A DNA stretch of 6,245 bases from positions 1 to 6,245 of the forward strand of contig CAAGGN010000037.1 in assembly GCA_900769375.1 (NCBI GenBank). Direction: 5' to 3'. The translations under genes and the position numbers were made by a program. The first letter of the stretch is position 1; every line of letters begins with the position of its first letter. Shown here piece after piece: positions 1 to 4,031 of this stretch. The stretch comes from Clostridia bacterium (GTDB lineage Bacteria > Bacillota > Clostridia > Oscillospirales > Acutalibacteraceae). Under the pieces are notes generated by a model. That model searched no databases. It saw only the letters and a program-made list of their open reading frames with translations, and was not told where the DNA came from.

Positions 1-8
1 ATACAACT

Positions 9-46
9 AAAAACAAAACTGACTCCCCTTGAGAAGAGAAGTCAGT
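9..46 (-). terminator. Intrinsic terminator for minus-strand transcription
   Basis: Read on the minus strand, positions 46-34 and 30-18 form a 13-bp stem with two G-U pairs and a 3-nt loop (CTC). It is followed by a T-rich tail (TTTGTTTTT, 17-9). The two G-U pairs become A-C mismatches on the plus strand, so the structure works better for minus-strand RNA. It would end any transcript leaving the SLOG-like gene or the spacer; whether a gene lies beyond position 1 is not visible. Confidence 0.75.
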
Positions 47-152
47 ATGTTGCTTAAAATTTAATTTCAACTACCATAAAGGCCTTTTTTGTACTGTCTG
101 CACAAATTGGGGCAGTTCAAAACGGCAGTGCCTTTTATTTTTTATTTTGTGG
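47..152. other. Unassigned AT-rich spacer with weak secondary structure
   Basis: No complete gene is visible. On the minus strand a short open stretch (116-54, 20 codons after an in-frame TGA) ends in TAA only 7 nt before the terminator stem at 46, which is how a gene tail would look. A second minus-strand frame is open over the neighbouring stretch upstream (about 133-69). This may be the frameshifted end of a decayed gene, but nothing recognisable is encoded. On the plus strand AAAGGC (78-83) can pair with GCCTTT (130-135), enclosing a 7-bp hairpin (93-99 with 110-116), and a T-rich run follows (133-148). I cannot assign a function. Confidence 0.3.
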
Positions 153-253
153 GAATAAAACGGGAGGCGCGGCTCGGTTGACGCCTCGGTCGGCGCTTCT
201 GCTATGCAGAGGTGTCCACCGGACATCCGCGCCCCTCCCCTACTTTTTTATTC
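153..253. repeat. GC-rich palindromic element folding as a four-way junction; possible dispersed repeat and terminator
   Basis: A strikingly GC-rich block inside AT-rich sequence. The outer stem is 11 bp (162-172 with 227-239, two bulged bases at 234-235). Inside it sit three abutting hairpins: 182-185/192-195 (6-nt loop), 196-202/206-212 (3-nt loop) and 213-217/221-225 (3-nt loop). The flanks are also inverted: GAATAAAA (153-160) and TTTTATTC (246-253), so T-rich tracts follow the fold on both strands and it could terminate transcription either way. It begins within the last codon of the SLOG-like gene. Compact palindromes of this kind are often dispersed repeats (REP/MITE-like); copy number cannot be judged from one window. 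No tRNA features are present. Confidence 0.6.
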
Positions 254-688
254 TGCTATGTTTATATAAATTTTATTTTGCTTTTTCGCCTTCTCGGCAA
301 AAACAGCCGATCCGCTCAAAGCGGTACGTGTTATATAGCAAACAACAAAATCCGCCTTACTAAGCATCCAATTATTTCGCCTAATAATCGCGGCTCTTGG
401 TGGGACTTTCCCAAAATTATCATAAATTATACTTTTTGAAAAATCCTTATGAAATCCTTCTTTTTCCAATTCGCGTGGTAAATATGCCAATACTATATAA
501 TATTTTATATGTGGATATTTCTCTTCAAGTTCTCCAAGCAATTTTTCCACAGCCACATCAAATTGACCGTTATTCCCAACATAAAACTTATTAACATTTT
601 TATTTATTATTAAATTTTCAATCGTTTCTTTAAGTTTAGGTATGTAGGTTTCATCGAAATACCTATGCCCGAAAAATGTGCATACCAT
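248..688 (-). CDS. SLOG-superfamily (Rossmann-like) small protein
   Basis: A 146-residue protein resembling the short SLOG/DUF1273-like proteins common in Clostridia. SLOG domains are Rossmann-like folds thought to bind nucleotides or nucleotide derivatives; the ligand and role of this one are unknown. Visible landmarks are an N-terminal strand ending in FFGHR (residues 5-9), the glycine-containing motif YVGNNGQFD (36-44), a central VLAYLP strand (66-71), a basic RRNNWML segment (103-109) and a C-terminal SGSAVFAEKA motif (125-134) before the last strand YINIA. No signal peptide or membrane segment is seen, so it is probably cytoplasmic. The start has a good ribosome binding site (AGGTGG at 697-702, 8-nt gap) and lies about 20 nt from a predicted transcription start. 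It diverges from the ribbon-helix-helix gene. Base composition is much more AT-rich than the ribosomal operon, suggesting acquired DNA. The family assignment is fairly sure; the function is open. Confidence 0.75.
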   Translation of the reverse strand: MVCTFFGHRYFDETYIPKLKETIENLIINKNVNKFYVGNNGQFDVAVEKLLGELEEKYPHIKYYIVLAYLPRELEKEGFHKDFSKSIIYDNFGKVPPRAAIIRRNNWMLSKADFVVCYITRTALSGSAVFAEKAKKQNKIYINIAE

Positions 689-705
689 TTCATCACCACC
701 TCTTT

Positions 706-737
706 TATGTTATATATTATAACATATATTTATAACA
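706..737. promoter_or_regulatory. Candidate ribbon-helix-helix operator (palindrome plus a third half-site)
   Basis: Positions 706-714 and 718-726 form a perfect 9-bp inverted repeat (TATGTTATA / TATAACATA) with a 3-bp centre. A further TATAACA copy lies at 731-737, 13 bp after the one at 718-724. The site covers the -10 box of the SLOG-like gene and lies just before the repressor gene. Ribbon-helix-helix proteins commonly bind such repeated half-sites and repress their own promoters; that this protein binds here is inference from position and symmetry. The AT-rich sequence makes chance palindromes easier, which lowers the weight. Confidence 0.5.
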
Positions 738-745
738 CATTTCAA
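716..745 (-). promoter_or_regulatory. Sigma-A-type promoter of the SLOG-like gene
   Basis: On the minus strand a -35 box TTGAAA (745-740), an 18-nt spacer and a perfect -10 box TATAAT (721-716) are seen, with an extended TG motif just upstream of the -10. The predicted start lies near 709, about 20 nt before the ATG at 688. The -10 box lies inside the palindrome at 706-726. No equally clear plus-strand promoter was found for the divergent gene. Confidence 0.65.
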
Positions 746-771
746 GTCATAATAATGGTGAGGTGTATGTT

Positions 772-960
772 ATGAAGGAAAAATTGGTTATAAACAAAAG
801 AGCATTAAAAGGCGAAGATGGATACAAAACCTTTTCTATAAGAATTAAAGATGAAACTGTTAACGAGCTTGATAAATTAGCAGAAAAATCTAACCGTTCA
901 CGAAACGAATTAATTAATGTGTTATTGGATTACGCTATTAATAATTGCGAAGTTAAATAA
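772..960 (+). CDS. Small ribbon-helix-helix (CopG/Arc-type) DNA-binding protein
   Basis: A 62-residue protein with the length and pattern of a MetJ/Arc/CopG-type repressor. The segment YKTFSIRIK (18-26) is the DNA-contacting beta strand, DETVNELDKLAEKSN (27-41) is helix 1, and helix 2 starts at SRNELINVLLDYAINN (43-58) after the characteristic N-R-S-R turn. Such proteins act as dimers inserting a two-stranded sheet into the major groove. I chose the ATG at 772 because GGTGAGG (757-763) lies upstream at normal spacing; an in-frame GTG at 763 would start inside that site. The gene diverges from the SLOG-like gene across a palindromic region and ends at a strong terminator, so it is probably monocistronic and may regulate itself and its neighbour. 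Its composition is AT-rich like its partner. It might be an orphan antitoxin-type regulator, but no toxin gene is adjacent. Confidence 0.75.
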   Translation: MKEKLVINKRALKGEDGYKTFSIRIKDETVNELDKLAEKSNRSRNELINVLLDYAINNCEVK

Positions 961-966
961 AAAAAT

Positions 967-989
967 AAACCCTCCGTTTTGGAGGGTTT
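967..989. terminator. Bidirectional intrinsic terminator between convergent genes
   Basis: AAACCCTCC (967-975) pairs with GGAGGGTTT (981-989) around a 5-nt loop. A-rich sequence precedes and TTTTATTTTTT follows, so a T-tract follows the stem on either strand. It lies 6 nt after the stop of the ribbon-helix-helix gene (plus) and 13 nt after the stop of rplA (minus), and probably serves both. For the ribosomal operon this marks the end of transcription, immediately after rplA. Confidence 0.9.
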
Positions 990-1002
990 TATTTTTTAAA
1001 AA

Positions 1003-1698
1003 TTAAGCTCCGAATTTAGCAACATTAAGTTTGATTCCGGGGCCCATAGTAGTAGCAATTACGCAGGACTTGATATACTGACCTTTGGTTGCTGCGGGCT
1101 TAGCTTTGATGATAGCTCCCATAAGAGTATCAAAGTTCTCCTGAAGCTTTTCAGGACCGAAAGAAACCTTGCCGATGGGGCAGTGAATGATATTGGTCTT
1201 GTCAAGACGGTACTCAATCTTACCTGCCTTAGCTTCGGTAACTGCCTTAGCAACATCAGGTGTTACAGTACCTGCCTTGGGGGTAGGCATAAGACCACGG
1301 GGGCCTAAAACCTTACCAAGACGACCAACAACGCCCATCATATCGGGTGTTGCAATAACAACGTCGAAATCGAGCCAGTTTTCATTCTGAATCTTGGCTA
1401 CGAGTTCTTCTGCGCCTACAAAGTCAGAGCCTGCCTCTTTAGCAGCGTCTGCCTTATCACCCTTAGCAAGAACAAGGGTTCTAACGGTTTTACCTGTACC
1501 GTTAGGAAGAACAACAGCGCCTCTAACCTGCTGGTCAGCGTGACGGGAGTCAACGCCAAGGCGAACGTGAATTTCAACAGTTTCATCAAACTTTGCAGTA
1601 CCGGTTTTAATAGCAACGGCTACTGCTTCTTCAACATCGTAAAGCTTACCGGTTTCAATAAGCTTTGCGCTATCATTATATTTTTTTCCGTGTTTCAT
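1003..1698 (-). CDS. rplA: 50S ribosomal protein L1
   Basis: L1 binds the mobile stalk of 23S rRNA near the E site and helps release deacylated tRNA; in many bacteria it also represses translation of its own operon by binding mRNA. The protein is 231 residues, normal for the family. The typical N-terminus with GKKY is present (4-7), and the L1 signature covers about 115-145, including IATPDMMGVVGRLGKVLGPR and the following LMPTPKAGT. The conserved C-terminal TMGPGIKL is at 217-224. The ATG is preceded by GGGAGGT (1709-1715) at 10-nt spacing. It is the last gene of the rpmG-secE-nusG-rplK-rplA operon, 58 nt after rplK, with a possible L1-binding hairpin in that gap, and is followed at once by a terminator. 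The common downstream partners rplJ and rplL are absent here. Confidence 0.97.
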   Translation of the reverse strand: MKHGKKYNDSAKLIETGKLYDVEEAVAVAIKTGTAKFDETVEIHVRLGVDSRHADQQVRGAVVLPNGTGKTVRTLVLAKGDKADAAKEAGSDFVGAEELVAKIQNENWLDFDVVIATPDMMGVVGRLGKVLGPRGLMPTPKAGTVTPDVAKAVTEAKAGKIEYRLDKTNIIHCPIGKVSFGPEKLQENFDTLMGAIIKAKPAATKGQYIKSCVIATTMGPGIKLNVAKFGA

Positions 1699-1720
1699 TT
1701 TTAAGTTTACCTCCCAATAA

Positions 1721-1747
1721 GTGGTTAAATCGGAATTTTCCTCCCAC
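1721..1747 (-). promoter_or_regulatory. Candidate L1-binding mRNA hairpin upstream of rplA
   Basis: On the minus strand the rplK-rplA gap contains GUGG (1747-1744), GA, a short GGAA/UUCC helix, GAUUUAA, then CCAC (1724-1721). This is a helix with an asymmetric internal loop, GA opposite GAUUUAA. The same GUGGGAGG...CCAC frame recurs in front of rplK. L1 is known to recognise an asymmetric internal loop in its own mRNA that mimics its 23S rRNA site, so autoregulation is plausible. It ends 5 nt before the rplA ribosome binding site. The similarity between the two sites is seen; L1 binding is inference. Confidence 0.45.
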
Positions 1748-1756
1748 GAGAGAGAA

Positions 1757-2182
1757 TTAATCGACTACTTCTACGCCCATGCTGCGCGCAGTACCTGCAA
1801 TCATACTCATTGCAGCTTCAATGCTTGCGGCATTAAGGTCGGGCATCTTGGTTTCGGCGATTTTTCTTACCTGCTCGCTTGTAATCTTGGCAACCTTGGT
1901 TTTGTTAGGTGTGCCGGATGCGGTTTCGATACCGCAAGCCTTCTTGATAAGAACAGCGGCGGGCGGTGTCTTAGTGACAAATGTGAATGAACGGTCTGCA
2001 TAAACAGTAATAACAACAGGAATGATAAGACCAACATCGTTTTTGGTTCTTTCGTTGAAGGCCTTGGTGAATTCCATAATGTTAACACCGTGCTGACCGA
2101 GGGCAGGACCTACAGGGGGAGCAGGAGTAGCTTTACCTGCGGGAATCTGCAATTTAATGTAACCTGTAATTTTCTGAGCCAT
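1757..2182 (-). CDS. rplK: 50S ribosomal protein L11
   Basis: L11 forms the base of the L7/L12 stalk with the GTPase-associated region of 23S rRNA; it contacts elongation factors and is required for RelA-type stringent sensing. The protein is 141 residues, exactly the usual length. The N-terminal domain begins MAQKITGYIKLQIPAGKA, with the conserved proline-rich ATPAPPVGPALGQHG (18-32). The C-terminal rRNA-binding domain carries KMPDLNA (112-118) and ends GVEVVD. The start at 2182 follows GGAGGTG (2189-2195) at 6-nt spacing; an in-frame ATG 15 nt upstream overlaps that binding site and would add five non-conserved residues. It follows nusG after a 183-nt gap holding a structured leader and precedes rplA. 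Confidence 0.97.
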   Translation of the reverse strand: MAQKITGYIKLQIPAGKATPAPPVGPALGQHGVNIMEFTKAFNERTKNDVGLIIPVVITVYADRSFTFVTKTPPAAVLIKKACGIETASGTPNKTKVAKITSEQVRKIAETKMPDLNAASIEAAMSMIAGTARSMGVEVVD

Positions 2183-2202
2183 AAATAGCACCTCCAAAAT
2201 TC

Positions 2203-2259
2203 GTGGTAACCGTGTTTAGATAACACTTGGCGGAGTAATCCTATTCTTACTCCTCCCAC
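2203..2259 (-). promoter_or_regulatory. Structured rplK leader, probable L1 autoregulatory element
   Basis: Minus-strand RNA shows GUGG (2259-2256) pairing with CCAC (2206-2203), which closes a fold containing a 7-bp hairpin GGAGUAA/UUACUCC (2253-2247 with 2238-2232) and a 5-bp hairpin GUGUU/AACAC (2226-2222 with 2216-2212). The GUGG-GA-GG opening and UUA-CCAC closing match the smaller hairpin before rplA, with the second hairpin inserted in the downstream strand. It ends 7 nt from the rplK ribosome binding site, well placed to block initiation. L1 is the likeliest ligand given known rplKA control in bacteria. No promoter was recognised in the 183-nt gap. Confidence 0.5.
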
Positions 2260-2329
2260 CGTGACAAATAAGTATTTTTGCTTTACAGACGGTTAACCTA
2301 AGCCGTAAAACAAACTTAATTTGCCGGAA

Positions 2330-2364
2330 GTTAATAGCATATATTAAGCTTTATGCGTATTAAC
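2330..2364 (-). other. Stable hairpin directly after the nusG stop codon
   Basis: GUUAAUA (2364-2358) pairs with UAUUAAC (2336-2330), and GCAUA (2356-2352) with UAUGC (2341-2337), giving a 12-bp stem with one bulged base and a 10-nt loop. It starts one base after the nusG stop. No T-tract follows, so it is not a standard terminator. A processing or 3'-end-protecting hairpin between nusG and rplK is a reasonable guess. Confidence 0.4.
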
Positions 2365-2365
2365 A

Positions 2366-2893
2366 CTAATCTGCGAGAGAAATCTGGTCGAGCTCAAGCT
2401 CAACGGGAGTCTCTCTGCCAAACATTGAGAGAACAACGCAAACGCTGTTGTTATCAACATCAACCGTCTTAACAACGCCGCTGTAACCCTCAAGAGGTCC
2501 GCTGATAATTTTAACATTGTCGCCCTCTGCATACTGAACCTCAACGCTGTGCTTTTCAACGCCAAGTGCCGCAACCTCACTGTCAGTTAGAGGAACGGGC
2601 TTTGATGCCGGGCCGACAAAGCCTGTGCATCCGCGGATATTGCGGACAACATACCAGCTATCATCGGTAACAATCATTTTGATAAGAACGTAACCGGGGA
2701 ATATCTTTCTTACTACCTCACGCTTTACGTCATCTTTGATTTCAGTAACCGTTTCGGTAGGGATTTTAATATCCTGAATAAGATCCTGCATTCCGCGGCT
2801 TTCTACCATTGTTGCAAGGTCACTTGCAACCTTGTTTTCGTAACCGGAATAGGTATGAATGACATACCATTTAGCTTCATTGTGTTCTGACAT
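2366..2893 (-). CDS. nusG: Transcription termination/antitermination factor NusG
   Basis: NusG binds RNA polymerase, bridges the clamp and modulates pausing, and in many bacteria links polymerase to Rho or to the ribosome through its KOW domain. The protein is 175 residues, typical of the family. The NGN domain runs from about residue 8 (KWYVIHTYSGYENKV) to about 112 and includes the diagnostic KIFPGYVLIKM (63-73) and the conserved TGFVG (90-94). The KOW domain follows at about 124-152, with GDNVKIISGPLEGYSGVV. The ATG follows AAGGAGG (2901-2907) at 7-nt spacing. It lies 17 nt after secE, the near-universal secE-nusG pairing, and is followed by a hairpin and the rplK leader. Confidence 0.97.
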   Translation of the reverse strand: MSEHNEAKWYVIHTYSGYENKVASDLATMVESRGMQDLIQDIKIPTETVTEIKDDVKREVVRKIFPGYVLIKMIVTDDSWYVVRNIRGCTGFVGPASKPVPLTDSEVAALGVEKHSVEVQYAEGDNVKIISGPLEGYSGVVKTVDVDNNSVCVVLSMFGRETPVELELDQISLAD

Positions 2894-2910
2894 TTCATAT
2901 CCTCCTTTGC

Positions 2911-3609
2911 TTATGCGCCGAGGATAAGTTTAAGAAGCTGTCCGAGGCCAAAATCAACGCCCCAGATTATAACACCCACAATAGCGCAGATAATTATAAC
3001 GATAAGGGTGTTTTTAAGCACATCCTTTAAGCTTGGCCATACAATCTTTTTGGCTTCACTCTTATAGTCGCGAAGGAAAAGCACTATGCGCTTAAAGATG
3101 GTTTTCTTGGAGCCCTTGGATTCAAGAACCTCAATATAATCATCAACAAGCAAATATGCTACAGCAAATGCTGTGAACACGAAAAGTGCAATTGCAGCGA
3201 AGAGAACGAATGAGGAATATTCAACCTTAGTAACGTTAAACATTGTGTTAAGAGGACGAATATCCACAAATCTATTCGGGTCGCTAAGGGCGATTACCAA
3301 CATATAAATTGCAGATGCAAGACCAAATGCAGGTGTAAAATATCTAACCTTTTTGGACTTAAATCCGAATATGCTGAGTACAAAACCGATAGCCGTAAGA
3401 AGTAAGCAGAAAAGAATATCTGCCGACTTAGCAAGCTTTAAGGTTTCGCCCAAAACCTTCATTTTGCCACCGAATCCCAACTGAGCGCCGATGAAGCTTA
3501 CTGCCTCACCGTTGCAAGTAACGGTTGCAAAATTCATAAAGAAGAGCGCAAGAGAAGCAAGACCGAAAACTATTGCGAGAATCTGACAAATTCTATTGAC
3601 AATTTTCAT
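2911..3609 (-). CDS. secE: Preprotein translocase subunit SecE with a large N-terminal membrane extension
   Basis: SecE clamps SecY in the protein-export channel. The C-terminal 55-60 residues are a standard short bacterial SecE: amphipathic helix FLRDYKSEAKKIVWPSLKD (178-196), with the conserved E-x-x-K-I-V-W-P core, then a membrane helix (about 201-219). The whole protein is 232 residues, whereas Gram-positive SecE is usually about 60-80. The extra 170 residues contain four likely membrane segments, about 7-28, 63-83, 90-109 and 132-155, with a loop around 29-62 and a charged linker (156-172). The reading frame is continuous, and the start has AAGGAGGG (3616-3623) that overlaps the rpmG stop codon, so the long form is probably what is made. 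The position between rpmG and nusG is canonical. The extension's function is unknown; I recognise no named domain. Confidence 0.92.
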   Translation of the reverse strand: MKIVNRICQILAIVFGLASLALFFMNFATVTCNGEAVSFIGAQLGFGGKMKVLGETLKLAKSADILFCLLLTAIGFVLSIFGFKSKKVRYFTPAFGLASAIYMLVIALSDPNRFVDIRPLNTMFNVTKVEYSSFVLFAAIALFVFTAFAVAYLLVDDYIEVLESKGSKKTIFKRIVLFLRDYKSEAKKIVWPSLKDVLKNTLIVIIICAIVGVIIWGVDFGLGQLLKLILGA

Positions 3610-3621
3610 TCTTTGCCCTCC

Positions 3622-3771
3622 TTACTTCGTTTCCTTATGCAAGGTGTGCTTTCTGCAGAACCTACAGTACTTGTTCATTTCGAGTCTGTCAGGGTCATTT
3701 TTCTTGTTTTTCATAGTGTTGTAATTGCGTTGCTTGCATTCTGTGCAAGCGAGTGTAATTTTTACTCTCAT
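3622..3771 (-). CDS. rpmG: 50S ribosomal protein L33
   Basis: A 49-residue ribosomal protein of the large subunit, near the E site. It starts MRVKITLACTECKQRNY and ends with HTLHKETK. Two zinc-ligand pairs, C9-x-x-C12 and C36-x-x-C39, mark it as the zinc-binding (C+) form of L33; in bacteria that also carry a cysteine-free paralogue, the zinc-independent one is used in zinc starvation. Whether a second copy exists here is unknown. The ATG follows GGGAGGTG (3778-3785) at 6-nt spacing. It is the first gene of the ribosomal operon, and its TAA overlaps the secE ribosome binding site, suggesting translational coupling. A leader of about 206 nt separates it from the promoter. Confidence 0.95.
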   Translation of the reverse strand: MRVKITLACTECKQRNYNTMKNKKNDPDRLEMNKYCRFCRKHTLHKETK

Positions 3772-3977
3772 TAACGGCACCTCCCGCTTTACGGAAATTA
3801 TTTTTGCTTTACTTAAAGGGTTTTCACCTTTGTAAAGTAAACGCCTCCCTCATTACAGAAACTACCAAAGTTGTACCGAGATACTCTATGTAGCGCATCA
3901 CGGAAAGCACTATACAACATAAGGTGCATCTGCGTTGAAACGGCTCTTTTTAAGCTAAAAAAGGGCCTTACAGAGGT
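3772..3977 (-). promoter_or_regulatory. Long structured 5' leader of the rpmG operon
   Basis: Between the predicted start near 3977 and the rpmG ATG, minus-strand RNA can form a hairpin at 3967-3942 (GGC/GCC plus CUUUUU/AAAAAG) and a stronger one at 3837-3807 (CUUUAC/GUAAAG plus AAAGG/CCUUU, two bulged bases, 7-nt loop). An imperfect 20-bp direct repeat (3842-3861 and 3778-3797, 16 of 20 identical) flanks the second hairpin; the copy nearer rpmG is its ribosome binding site and the other is an SD-like GGGAGG with no suitable start codon. A 35-codon open frame (3920-3813) lacks a ribosome binding site. No known riboswitch was recognised; regulation by leader folding is inference. Confidence 0.4.
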
Positions 3978-4008
3978 GATAACATTCTACCACAAATACT
4001 CTGTAAGG
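3957..4008 (-). terminator. Probable terminator of the walJ-rlmH-isomerase operon, overlapping the next promoter
   Basis: CCTTACAGAG (4008-3999) and CTCTGTAAGG (3975-3966) are perfect 10-bp inverted repeats. Inside, GUGGUA (3993-3988) can pair with UAUCAC (3981-3976), one G-U, around a 6-nt loop, with five unpaired bases on one side. CCC and six T residues (3962-3957) follow. The stem starts 23 nt after the upstream stop codon, a usual terminator position. The 3-nt gap before the T-tract and the large bulge make it weaker than an ideal terminator. Alternatively the repeat is a protein operator around the promoter. Confidence 0.5.
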
Positions 4009-4012
4009 TCAA
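3984..4012 (-). promoter_or_regulatory. Main promoter of the rpmG-secE-nusG-rplK-rplA operon
   Basis: On the minus strand: -35 TTGACC (4012-4007), a 17-nt spacer, and -10 TAGAAT (3989-3984), close to the sigma-A consensus. The likely start is the A at 3977. The last two bases of the -35 begin one arm of a 10-bp inverted repeat, and the other arm lies just after the start point. It is only 20 nt beyond the stop codon of the upstream sugar isomerase-like gene. Confidence 0.8.
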
Positions 4013-4031
4013 GCATTTTTTGATTAAATAT

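Noticed and set aside
153..253. The cloverleaf-like palindrome as a tRNA gene
   Set aside because: The acceptor stem is too long, two hairpins have 3-nt loops, and no anticodon loop or T-loop consensus is present.
178..439. Two overlapping plus-strand open frames of 61 and 75 codons
   Set aside because: They run through the palindrome and antisense to the SLOG-like gene; compositions are those of shadow frames.
763..771. GTG at 763 as the start of the ribbon-helix-helix protein
   Set aside because: It lies within the GGTGAGGTG ribosome binding site; the ATG at 772 has normal spacing from it.
2183..2197. Upstream ATG at 2197 for rplK
   Set aside because: It overlaps the GGAGGTG site and would add five residues before the conserved MAQKITGYIKLQ start of L11.
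3813..3920. A 35-codon leader peptide in front of rpmG
   Set aside because: No ribosome binding site precedes either in-frame ATG, the frame runs through the leader hairpin, and the product has no run of a regulatory amino acid.
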